Source of the DNA: Avena insularis
Lineage: Eukaryota > Streptophyta > Magnoliopsida > Poales > Poaceae
Reading direction: 5' to 3'
Assembly: GCA_023614405.1 (NCBI GenBank)
Contig: CM042687.1
Span: 262,675,480-262,739,479 of the forward strand
DNA length: 64,000 bases
The stretch's first letter is position 1, and each line of letters begins with the position of its first letter. Under the pieces are notes generated by a model. It saw only the letters and a list, made by a program, of their open reading frames with translations. It was not told the origin of the DNA and did no database searches. Position numbers and translations under genes: made by a program. Shown here in pieces: positions 23,159 through 35,285 of the stretch.

Positions 23159-25077
23159 TGTCAACACCCAGATTTTAAATCCCAGATGCCTGTTATGCCG
23201 TACATCGCAATCCCAGGATTACCATTTTTGCGAGACATAAAAGAATGGTACATAGTTCATCATCCATTACAAACCATAATAGTCTTACAAATAGTTGATC
23301 TCATGATCAAGTCTGATTACAATCAGAGCAGCGGAATATATAATAAAGGTAGCATGGTCGAGGCTCCATTTTCAGGGTCACAGGCAATACTGACGATGGG
23401 AGATGATCCTAGTTATCATAAGCGTCCTGTTGTCAATCTTCCTCGTAGTCCCCTTTATAGTCTGGCCATGAGAATTGCCAAGGACAAAGCCATGAGTACT
23501 TTGAAGTACTCGCAAACTTTCACTAAAACGGTAAGACCATTCTATAGGATTATTAAACTCTAGGTTTGTTTGCCACAAGCCAATTTTATTTTAACCAGTG
23601 TCTAGTAGTAAAACCTAACTTTAGTTGGCTAAGTTACTTAGGTGGGAACCTAGCTTCATTTCCACAACTTGTGGGGTCAATTCAAAGTCATCTTTCAAGT
23701 CATGGTCATTTTGGAAAACATCTGACAACGGAACAGTAAGACCATCCAACTGTCCATAACCGCGGACGCGGCTATTCGAATAGTTTAACACTCTGCAGAG
23801 GTGGTACACTTTCATCAGAACATTTGATACATCCATTAGGAACAATCCTAAATCATCATACTTAGTATGCGAATAACCAATCCTAACCTTTCAATTATAG
23901 AACCTAGTATAGGCACCTCCCCTATGAGTTTGGCCTCCCAACCATGACCATCTGTCATCTTGGGCACTGCATAGGTGGACAGTCACATTCACAAGGTAGC
24001 CTCAGCTCACCTTGTTCCGCGAGGGAACCCATACTAAGACATATAAACTTTTTGTCAAGCCCTACCCAAATTCGGGTATTGTGGTTGTACGGTAAACATT
24101 GGAATGATATCGCATCCGAACCCAACTATTAGTTTTTATCAAAGTCAAGTCACATACTTTATTCACCATCATATTCAAGTCATTGTGTCCATAACACATG
24201 TCAAAGCATTTTAATAGAATAACTCATCATTCCAAGGTTTTCATAATCATTTGTTCCCATCTAGTGATCAAGTTTAGATTAGCACTAGCATCTATCAAAT
24301 GGGTGTGTGTGTCACTAGTTGTAGGGTACTAAGCTGGTGTATCTATCTTCAACAAGTTCCAAGCTCTTGGGAACATTTTCTCCTTTTCCACTAATCCTCC
24401 AATTTATTAACTACTGAACAACTTTGCGAAAGGTAAAGCTTGCAAGTACAACTGGGATTTGGTATACTCAAAAGGGTATCACAAGGGTATGTATAATAAG
24501 GCTTGCATGGTCTAGCATGCTTAGTATAGCTTGAATAATTTAGCTTGCATGTTTAGCTTAGCTTGCCTTGGTTGGTAAGGTGGTCGAATTTATCTTCTTC
24601 GTCTTTATAGAATTCCTCCTCTTCGTAGCCCGGATTGAAACTAGCGTCTATAAATAAATACGAGGTACACAATCACCAAACAATACTTAACTACTTCTAT
24701 TTATCACACAAGGGTCACACTAGATGATCTAACATCATTTCTATTATTTCAAGAAAAGGTGATAGGATTTTATTTATCTTATTTTTAGGAAGGTAATTTC
24801 TACTCATTGAAAAGTTGTTTAAGATTTAATATTCTCCAAATTAAAAATATGGGATCATATTGACACATGTCATCACCACATACTCTAATACTTGGGAATG
24901 TGATTTAAAAAGGGTTGGCCCAATTTATAAAGTTTAACACTATTATTTAATAATATTTAAGTGGCTAAAAATGGCTAGAAAGTCATTCTTTAGTTTTGAT
25001 CCAGGACTACTGTATGTAAGTATGTAGATTTTTACATATCCAGAAGGGTCTTATCAAATGTGATTTTTGAGAGTTGG

Positions 25078-27151
25078 TGAAAGGATACGGACGTCACCTA
25101 GAGGTGGTGGTGGTGGGGGGGGGGGTGAATAGGCGATTAAAACTTTTCCTAGAGTGGCTCAACAAAGGCGGAATAAAACTAGTGTTTACTTTGTTAAGCA
25201 CAACCTAGAACAACTAAGGTTCACCTATGTGCACCAACAACTTATGCTAAGCAATATAAGCAACAAAGTGATAGTATATATTACTTCAAGCACGAAGGCT
25301 ATCACAATGTAAAGTGCATAAGTAAAGAGCTCGGGTATAGAGATAACCGAGGAACGCGGGGACACCGAAATTTTACCGAGTTCCTCCCAACATGGAGTAC
25401 GTCTCGTTTGGAGAGGGGGTGGTATCAAACCACCAACGCCACAAAAGGCCTCCCTTATTCTCTGGTGAATCTCACCCCAACGGGATCGATCCACGCTTCC
25501 ACTATCGGTGCACTTGTCGGTGGCAACCGGAACCTCTCACAAGGTTGGGTCACTTCTCCACAACTTAATTGGAGGCTCCCAACAAATTCCACAAAAGGAC
25601 ACAATGCCACGAAGGCCACAAAACCGTCTAGGGTTCCAAGAACCCAAGAGGGACAAGCTCCAATGATTCACACGAACCAAATCCTCCGAGGATAACTCAA
25701 ACCGATGCACCAAATGCAAATGACAAGAACACCACAAAGGTGCTCAAATACATCTCTCCCAAATTCCACCAAAGCTACAAAAGCTTATGGGGGAATAAGA
25801 AAGGAAGAACAATGGAGGAATTCCACAAAAGACTCCAAGATCTAGATCCCAATATGTTCCCCTCACTTAGAGGAGAGATTGATTGGTGGGATTGTAGATC
25901 TAGATCTCCTCTTTCAAATCCCTCAAGAATATGCAAGAATCATTGGAGGGATTGAGAGAAAGCAAGCTCAAGAAGGTCAACAATGGAGGGAAAAACTTGC
26001 AAGAATGGTTGGAGATCCATTGGGGAAGAAGGCCCCTTAAATAGGTCCCCCCAAAATCCAACCGTTGAAGCCCAAAAACGCGAATCCCGGTACTACCGGA
26101 CTTTTTCCCGGTACTACCGGACATTCCCTGGAGATCCCAGGACGCCAAACGCACCTTATTCAGTACCAACCGGTACTAAGGGGTGGTACTACCAGACCCT
26201 GGTCCGGTACTACCGGTCACCCCTGAACGAAAACGGCCATAACTTTTGCATCCGGACTCCGAATTTGATGATCTTGGGCTCGTTTCGAAGAGGACAACAA
26301 GCTCTAAAAGATCATGCAAAGAAACATCATAGTACAGCAAGGGAGGATAGATCCAAATGACAAAAGGTTTAACCTCTCTCAAAAAGATGAACCGATAAAA
26401 CCTCCAACATAAAAAATGTAATAGAAAATGCATATGAAATCCGTTTTCGATGAAATAGAGATTGTCATGGAGATTAACACAATCTCTAAATCATCACATG
26501 AGTAAGAACCAAATAATGTAAGGTTTTACCTATATCTAAAATACAAACCGGTAAAACCTCCAAGATCAAAATTCAATAAGATATAAAAGGGGAATCCGAT
26601 TTTGATGAACAAGAGCTTGTTATGAACATTACAACAAGCTATATATCCTCACATGGACAAGAACAAATAACAACCAAAAACGATGATGCAAGTATGCAAA
26701 GGTTTGAGCTCTCTCCGAACGATGTGACCGAGTTACTCATTCGAGATCCCCTCTTGATAGTACGGTTATCTATCCTAAACCCGGTCTCCCACACACAACA
26801 TGAGACCCGTAAAAGGGAAAACCTATCAAGATTATACCTTTGCCTTGAGCATTCCACTTGAGCTCGATGTAGACGAACTTGACCTTCTCAAGATGGAACA
26901 CTTTTCTTGATTCCTCATCATCGATCCATGATCACCGAGGATGACAAGCATCAAACATGAGATGTTCTAGAGATGGAGCATATTGAGCTTGCACAACACA
27001 TCTTCTCCTCATATCATCGAACTTGAAGCCAACACATGCTCCAAGCGAGGCCAATGGACAAATCCTACAAGTGCAACTTAAGACACACATTAGTCCATAA
27101 AGATTGTCATTAATTACCAAAACCACACATGGGGGCCCATATGTTCTTTCT
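25078..27151 (-). repeat. 3' LTR of the gag-only Copia element
   Basis: 2,074 bp. Over the first ~430 bp it differs from the other LTR by about six substitutions and one indel in a G-rich tract. The terminal base at 27,151 has changed (the minus-strand LTR starts AGAAAG instead of TGAAAG). Confidence 0.9.
26087..26217. repeat. CCGGTACTACCGG palindromic repeats in LTR
   Basis: Five copies or near copies of a GGTACTACC core, mostly within CCGGTACTACCGG, lie between ~26,087 and 26,217. The matching tract of the other LTR (34,201-34,352) holds six. Confidence 0.85.
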
Positions 27152-30100
27152 ATCTCCCCCATTTTGGTAATTGATGACAATCCCTTTAAGAGGGTTTATA
27201 TAAGGAATTTTAACGAATAAAATGGTAACACCAATATCAAATACTACATAAGTATGTGATATTGGTACCACCACCATATATAGAGCAAACTCCCCCACAA
27301 TCTATGCATGTGTGATGAACTTGAATTTCATTGCATATATTGCCAATCATTATCATTGGTGGAGTTTCCACTATATACCACATGCTAAGCAACAACAACA
27401 ATGCAAGAGCATGAAAGGCAAATGCTTAAGAACAAACTCAAAGCATAAACTATTTCCCTTAAACCCTCTAAAACTTCTCCCCCATTGGCATCGATTGCCG
27501 AAATGGGTGACAAATTCTAGAAGGCCAATATAGTGATAAATCCTCCAAAGGTGTGCATTCACACATATCCAATGATGAATACTTGGGAGGAAGTAGAACT
27601 ATATCGAGGACCCAAAGATTGCCAAAAGAAATAAAATAAAATGACGCATCACAAATGACGCAAGCAATCACAAGATCCGACAAATCAATTGAAAACAACA
27701 AATGAGTCCAAAAGGAAACAACAAGATATTATGATATGAGCAAAAGAGTGTTTTAAATAACAAATAGATAAGCTCCCCAAGATTTGTGCACAATTCAAAA
27801 TAAATGCATTAGAATGCATATTGCATAGATATGGAATCCTCGCTCCCCCATAATCATTTAAGACACAACAAATGAAAACAGAAGACAAATGAGCATTATT
27901 AACTAAATTGGATGAGCTCCCCAAAGATAATGCACCAATTATGATAATTGCATTTGGGAACAAGGTGCATAATCATGGAATCCTCACTCATCCAAGTTCA
28001 TTTAACAATACGAGGCATGAGAGAACAGATATGAGTGCCAAAATGTGCAAACAAGAGGAACAAGCACTCATAGGCAATTAAATTAGGAAGCCACCGAAGA
28101 ATCAAAAGGAATAGAAAGGTGGTCTCCAAGGATTAAAAATCAACTAAAATTATCTTCTCATATGTGTATATGTCTCTAAGTGGAAAATATCACAAAGACA
28201 TATTCCAAAAAAGAAATATGCACACATAAATAAGATTATACAAAAAAGCACATGAAAGGCAAAAATGAAGTCATAACATATATCAATAAGATTTTTTGCT
28301 TCAAAGCATGGCCAAAGGCTCACATATGACTTATTGTACATTAATGGACTTCAAACACCAACACACTACATATATTACAACTTTCACCAAGGGAAGAGGA
28401 GAAAGTTGTAATATATGGAGAAAGGCAACAAGTATCACAAGAAAAATTTAACTAGCAAAATCTCACTATTGCACATGAGAGAAGTTGAGGAAAAGATAGG
28501 CAATAAAATTGCTAGATTGACCTATTTGGGATTGGAGGATCATATGCATGATTTTTTATAGTCCCAAATATATATATACTCATATCAACTTATACACATA
28601 TACAATAGAGAGTTCTCTTAATACCATGGCTAGAGATACAACAATTACAAATACATGAATTCATGCTAGAAGGCAACCTACAAACGGTTGGAATCAAGAT
28701 ATATGAGCATGATAAAGAGATACTTGTTACCGAGATATAATTGGTAGGATGTAGAGGATATGAAATCAATGAACATCCTATAGAATGCCTCCAATTTTAA
28801 TTAACGCACCACTTCTTCAAGATTGAGAGACAAACATCCAATATATCTCCAATGTATCTAAAACACATTTAAGTACAAAATGGTCTCCAAACTTATTGGG
28901 AATAAAGTAGTTAGTGCAACTACAATACATAGGAGATACTCCACATAAATATGTGCATATTGATATGAAATTGAATTTCATGCACAACTTAGCCGATGGG
29001 ATTTGGTGGAGTTTCCCTACATATTGGATCAAAGAAAGCAAGCATGCCATAATATAGATATGTAGTAAATATGCATACACAAGGCTTTAAAGAACCAAAA
29101 ATGAGATACAATTTGAACAAAAACACCAAGTAAACCAAGATGGCACACACAAGAGTGTGACAAGACAAGCGGTGTCCAAATTGTATCAAAGAACCAATTC
29201 AGCACATGAAAGCTCACAAGTTCAACAAATGAACTAGGCTAATGCCAAAAGAGCAAAAATAGATAGAAATAAAAATGCTCAAGGATTTATCTCATTATAA
29301 AATGGTCAAATCAAGAAACAAGGTATGAGACAAAACCAACTCCCAAAAAGAGCAAGGTTCCAACAAGAAACCAAACTCCCCAAACTTTTCATGATGGCAC
29401 AAAGTACCAAAACGAAAAGATTGAGCATCCAAGCACATAAAACTCGATATGGATCAAACAAAGAAGCATAAAAGGATTGTTATAGATAATATAGGAGAGC
29501 TCACCCATAAGTAGTACATTATATAGAATTTTTCTTTTGAATGCAAAATGCACACAAATGAGATCATCACTACTACCTACATTAAATAAAACACAAGAGG
29601 ATATCAATAAAAATAAAGGGATCCAAAAGTAGCAAGGAATACATGGGAGCACACAAAACATTTACTTGGCCAAAGATAGGACAATATTAAGCAAAGGCCA
29701 AAGTCAATATGATCAATAAAGTCTACCATAGATTTGGTACTAATTGTCCAAGGACAAGAATAATTGAGAATAATCTTCCCTAGGTAGTTCATACAGATAT
29801 CCAAGATCGTATTCACACAAAGAAGCATGTAACAAAGTATACAGATTAAGTTTGATGCTTCGAAAGAGATTCTTGGTAGCTTCCAATAGTCACACAATCA
29901 TAGTGATTAGAGTGACTTGAAGTAAATGGTTTCCATGAGAATATAGAGATCTAAATATGAGGAAACACATACCAAGAAACACTCTCATATACAAGATCCA
30001 AAATATGATCAACAACAACATTCAAGCAAATTGGAACTTGTATGAGCAAATGTGTCACATAGGTGCTAGATAATTATCAATATCAATTCTAAGTGACACA

Positions 30101-30735
30101 ACCTCGAATATTCACATTTTATAGGATTGTAATATGCACTAAGCATATGACTCCCCCATAATGTGATACTACCATAAAACCAACACGAGGCAAAATGATA
30201 CAAATAGAGATAATTAATGGACATTATAGAATTAAGTTTCTCATGAGAATTATACCACATAGAGACTATACAATAATCTAATATAAATACTAGGTGGTAT
30301 TCCTCATGTACACACAATTTTTAGGATTGTGGAATGCCCAAGCATAACACTCCCCCAAAATGGGATAATCCATTAATTTCTCACAAGAGCCAAATAGGAT
30401 ACCAAATATAACCAAGCAAGGCTCAAACACAAGAAACTTACATACATGGTGTACCACCTAATCATACACAAATAATCTTGATTTCAAGATAATTAAGTGG
30501 ATAGCACAACATGTACAAAAACATGGAAGATACAAAACCAACACATGCACAAGGGGGCGAGTAACTTTCAATTTAAAGAGTTTAGCATATGTTACCGCAA
30601 GGAGGAACATTGGAAATATAATAATAATAGGAGCAATATAAACCACATGACTTGGCTTGACATATAATAATGAAGATCCCTTAATTCTTCATGATGTAGC
30701 CAAGTCCCCAATGCCCTCCAAAACACACCTATTGA
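27152..30735 (-). other. Noncoding interior of the gag-only Copia, with PPT
   Basis: AT-rich and no recognisable protein. Read on -, the sequence just before the 3' LTR is CCAAAATGGGGGAGAT, the polypurine tract (27,152-27,167). Similar GGGGGAG or GGGGAG motifs recur on - near 27,290, 27,478, 27,773, 27,843, 27,917, 29,378, 30,150 and 30,350. It replaces the pol gene expected at this place. Confidence 0.7.
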
Positions 30736-33150
30736 TCAAGTTTTGGCTTGTTGGTCCCCAACCAAGTTGGGTCCTAAGAAGTTAGTCACAATAGGCTTGG
30801 AAACCCAAATGGATCTTTTCTTGACACCACATTGGGCACCAACAAATTTGGCAAACACATTGCCAACCTCATCCTTCCAAAGAGAATAAGCATCATCAAT
30901 AATGATAGGGTTGGATGAGGAGATACCGAGAGTGCATGAGGAAGAAATATGCCCCTTCTCACGGCATATGTAGCAAGTTCTACTCTTGCCATCTTTCTTC
31001 TTAGGAGAAGCCACAACTCGAGGAAGAGCTCGAGTAGTCCTCTTAGGAAGAGGCCCATTAATGACTTGAGGTGGAGCTTGAGGCCGCTTCCCTTGTTGCT
31101 TCACACTAAGAGGCTTTTGCTTCAATGGGCAAGATCTAACATGGTGCCCTTCTTCCTTGCACTTGAAGCAAACAATGTTGGCTGGATTCTTGACTTGATC
31201 TTGGCCATTCTTCTTGTTGTCCTTGTGCTTCAACATGATAGTGGACTTGTTCTTCACATTGGAGTTTAATCCAAGACCACTCTTGTCATTGGGGGATTTT
31301 TGCACACTCAAGATTTTGTTGAGTGTGACCTTCCCTTGATGACCCTTTTTCAAGTCATTCTTCAAAGAAGTGACTTGAGCCTTGAGCTCTTTGATTTCCT
31401 CTACATGGTTAGTTTCAACAAAAGTACTAGAGGAAGTAGGTGCTACATTGTTAGAGAAATAAGGCACGGAATGTAATTCATCACGAGATATAACATGGTT
31501 GTGAGAGGATGAATTACAAGGACTAGCACATGGCAATATAACATTTGGAGTAGATGTAGTGCTAATGTCCACATGAGGCCCACTAGATGTTACCTTTGAC
31601 ACGATGGCTTCATGAGCTAACTTTAGCCTACCATGGGAGACTAGAAGATCCTCATGCGAGCTCGAGAGCTTATCATGACTTTCTTCTAATTTCCCATAGT
31701 TGCTAGTTAGCAAAGCAAGTTGACCCTTTAGCTCAACATTCTCCTTCAAAATAGATGCTTCACAAGAAATAGAGTTAGTAGCACAAGCATCATTATTATT
31801 AGCAAGAGGTGAGGGCAACTTGTCAAGCTCTTTTAAATATGAAGCTTTAAGTTGCTCATGTGACTCGGTGAGTTTGATGAGCTCCCTCTTAACGACCCGA
31901 GAGCCATTTTCGAGGTGCTTAAAATCCTCAACAAGTTTAGCATAAGAAACTTCAAGTTCATCATTTTTAATCTTGAAGGAGTTAGCCACCGCAAGTTCTC
32001 TATCATGGTATTCCTTTACTCTAGATAATTCTAGAGTAAAAGTCTCCTCAAGAGATTCTTTAGTGGTTTGTTCTTCTTCAAGGGAGTCCTTTAGTTGTGC
32101 AACTTCATTAGCATACTCACGCTCAAGTGCAAACTTTTCATCAATTAAGTTTTCTTGCTCCTCAATAAGATCATTGCCTTCTATGGCACAATTCAAGATT
32201 TCAAGAAAGTTTGAGGAAGCAATTTTATTTTTGAAGAGAGCGCTATAGACAACCTCTCCCATTTTCTTAATAGAGGTAATATCATACTTACTTCTATAAT
32301 CATCATTATCATTCTCAACCTCATCATCATCATCATCATGAGATACAATGGGATTCAAAGAGGTTACCTTTGTTCCCTTAGCCATAAGGCACATGTGAGA
32401 ACCGGAGGAAGGTGATGATGAGATTGCACTTGTAGCTCTCTTCAAGACCTTGTCTTGGCCCATAGAATCTTCATTTTCCTCTACATGGTTAGCAACACAA
32501 GAACTAGAGGAAATGGAAGCATTTTTATCATGGCAACAAGAAAACACAAGCATATCATCATGAGATTTATTCAAGTCATTTCTACATGATATGCAAGGAC
32601 TATTAACACAAGCATGTAAGGAGTTTTGAGTGCTAGAAGTGTTAAGGTCCAAAGATAGATCATTGCAACTAGATAGGGATGAAGGATTACAAGTAGTAAT
32701 ATCAATATCCATATTGCAATTTCTATCACCACTCACCATATCATTACCTTGTAAAAAATCACATGTTGGTGAAGTGGTAGACGATGAGAACTCATCTCGA
32801 CCGGAAGTGGAAGCAACACAATCATCCTTAATAATGTTGGACTTGCTATATTTATCTTGAAGCTTGGTCCATATCTCACGAGCGCTTGAATAAGGCATGA
32901 TAGAAGAAAGAACTACATTGCTCACAACATGCAAAAGAATTTTAGTAGCTAGAGCATCTATATGAGAGTTCAACTTCTCCTATAAAGATTCGTTTTGGGT
33001 ATCCATAGGAGAAGAGAGACCCACATATAGATATCCCTCGATAATTGGGTGAATTTCCCGAAATAAATTAAGCATGAGAATTTTCCAAACATCATAATTT
33101 GTGCCATCGAATGTGAGCGTGTCCTTGTGCACTAATCCCCTAGCCGACAT
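30736..33150 (-). pseudogene. Copia gag with two zinc knuckles, one nonsense codon
   Basis: One uninterrupted frame of 805 codons from ATG at 33,150 to the stop at 30,736, except for a single TAG at codon 57 (32,980-32,982). The N-terminal segment (LTFDGTNYDVWK) is the usual Copia gag opening. A central acidic/serine-rich part and a long predicted coiled coil (EEQENLIDEKFALEREY.. and following) come next. Near the C-terminus are two CCHC knuckles, CFKCKEEGHHVRSC and CYICREKGHISSSC. The second ATG-less stretch after the stop is 745 codons long. The frame is otherwise undamaged, in contrast to the decayed elements around it. Gag would form the particle and bind RNA. Confidence 0.85.
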
Positions 33151-33190
33151 CTTTACTCTCAAGGCGGTGAAGCCTAAAATGAGAGACCGG

Positions 33191-33202
33191 GCTCTGATAC
33201 CA
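33191..33202 (-). other. Primer binding site (initiator tRNA-Met)
   Basis: The minus strand reads TGGTATCAGAGC, an exact match to the site used by most plant Copia elements, two bases inside the 5' LTR. Confidence 0.95.
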
Positions 33203-33204
33203 AT

Positions 33205-35285
33205 TGAAAGGATACGAACGTCGCCTAGAGGGGAGGGGGGTGAATAGGCGATTAAAACTTTTCCTAGAGTGGCTCAACAAAGGCGGAATAAAACTAGTGT
33301 TTACTTTGTTAAGCACAATCTAGAACAACTAAGGTTCACCTATGTGCACCAACAACTTATGCTAAGCAATATAAGCAACAAAGTGATAGTATATATTACT
33401 TCAAGCACGAAGGCTATCACAATGTAAAGTGCATAAGTAAATAGCTCGGGTATAGAGATAACCGAGGAACGCGGGGACACCGAAATTTTACCGAGTTCCT
33501 CCCAACATGGAGTACGTCTCGTTTGGAGAGGGGGTGGTATCAAACCACCAACGCCACAAAAGGCCTCCCTTATTCTTCGGTGAATCTCACCCCAACGGGA
33601 TCGATCCACGCTTCCACTATCGGTGCACTTGTCGGTGGCAACCGGAACCTCTCACAAGGTTGGGGCACTTCTCCACAACTTAATTGGAGGCTCCCAACAA
33701 ATGCCACAAAAGGACACAATGCCACGAAGGCCACAAAACCGTCTAGGGTTCCAAGAACCCAAGAGGGACAAGCTCCAATGATTCACACGAACCAAATCTT
33801 CCGAGGATAACTCAAACCTATGCACCAAATGCAAATGACAAGAACACCACAAAGGTGCTCAAATACATCTCTCCCAAATTCCACCAAAGCTACAAAAGCT
33901 TATGGGGGAATAAGAAAGGAAGAACAATGGAGGAATTCCACAAAAGACTCCAAGATCTAGATCCCAATATGTTCCCCTCACTTAGAGGAGAGATTGATTG
34001 GTGGGATTGTAGATCTAGATCTCCTCTTTCAAATCCCTCAAGAATATGCAAGAATCATTGGAGGGATTGAGAGAAAGCAAGCTCAAGAAGGTCAATAATG
34101 GAGGGGAAAACTTGCAAGAATGGTTGGAGATCCATTGGGGAAGAAGGCCCCTTAAATAGGTCCCCCCAAAATCCAACCGTTGAAGCCAAAAAACGCGAAT
34201 CCCGATACTACCGGACTTTTTCCCGGTACTACCGGACATTCCCGGTACTACCGGACATTACCTGGGGATTCCAGGACGCCAAACGCACCTTATTCAGTAC
34301 CAACCGGTACTAAGGGGCGGTACTACCGGACCCTGGTCCGGTACTACCAGTCACCCCTGAACGAAAACGGCCATAACTTTTGCATCCGGACTCCGAATTT
34401 GATGATCTTGGGCTCGTTTCGAAGAGGAAAACAAGCTCTAAAAGATCATACAAATAAACATCATAGTACAGCAAGGTAGGATAGATCCAAATGACGAAAG
34501 GTTTAACCTCTCTCAAAAAGACGAACCGATAAAACCTCCAACATAAAAAATATAATAGAAAATGCATATGAAATCCGTTTTCGATGAAATAGAGATTGTC
34601 ATGGAGTTTAACACAATTTCTAAATCCTCACATGAGTAAGAACCAAATAATGTAAGGTTTTACCTATCTCTAAAATACAAACCGGTAAAACCTCCCAGAT
34701 CAAAATTCAATAAGGTATAAAAGGGAAATCCGATTTTGATGAACAAGAGCTTGTTATGAACATTACAACAAGCTATATATCCTCACATGGAAAAGACCAA
34801 ATAACAACCAAAAACGATGATGCAAGTATGCAAAGGTTTGAGCTCTCTCCGAACAATGTTACTGAGTTACTCATTCGAGAGCCCCTCTTGATAGTACGGT
34901 TATCTATCCTAAACCCGGTCTCCCACACACAACATGAGACCGGCAAAAGGGAAAACCTATCAAGATTATACCTTTGCCTTGAGCATTCCACTTGAGCTCG
35001 GTGTAGACGAACTTGACCTTCTCAAGATGGAAAACTTTTCTTGATTCCTCATCATCGATCCATGATCACCAAGGATGACAAGCATCAAACATGAGATGTT
35101 CTAGAGATGGCGCATATTGAGCTTGCACAGCACATCTTCTCCTCATATCATCGAACTTGAAGCCAACACATGCTCCAAGCGAGGCCAATGGACAAATCCT
35201 ACAAGTACAACTTAAGACACACATTAGTCCATAAAGATTGTCATTAATTACCAAAACCACACATGGGGGCCCATATGTTCTTTCA
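33205..35285 (-). repeat. 5' LTR of the gag-only Copia element
   Basis: 2,081 bp; on - it starts TGAAAGAACATATGG (35,285) and ends CGTATCCTTTCA (33,205). One extra ~20-bp CCGGTACTACCGG unit near 34,240 is absent from the 3' LTR. Confidence 0.9.
34201..34352. repeat. CCGGTACTACCGG palindromic repeats, six-copy version
   Basis: Same tract as at 26,087-26,217 with one additional tandem unit, so the number changed in one LTR after insertion or was lost from the other. Confidence 0.85.

Larger units (their letters stand above)
25078..35285 (-). mobile_element. Gag-only Copia retrotransposon, structurally complete
   Basis: 10,208 bp with a perfect 5-bp target duplication GTTGG (25,073-25,077 and 35,286-35,290). 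Both LTRs are ~2.08 kb and on - run (T)GAAAGAACATATGG to CGTATCCTTTCA. PBS (TGGTATCAGAGC) and PPT are present. The internal 6 kb encodes only gag (33,150-30,736); protease, integrase, RT and RNase H are all missing, replaced by ~3.6 kb of noncoding DNA. The paired CCHC knuckles and long coiled-coil gag resemble the SIRE/Maximus lineage; that name is from memory. Mobilisation would need enzymes from an autonomous relative. Confidence 0.85.

Noticed and set aside
25102..25124. GGT/G-rich tract at the LTR end as a regulatory element
   Set aside because: It is the variable G tract of this LTR family; the other LTR has a shorter version.
27312..30650. Numerous 60-100 codon frames in the Copia interior as small genes
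   Set aside because: Short, AT-rich, lacking any conserved feature, and mostly antisense to each other.
31973..32860. Frames on + inside the gag gene
   Set aside because: Antisense shadows of the long gag frame, which has zinc knuckles and a coiled coil.
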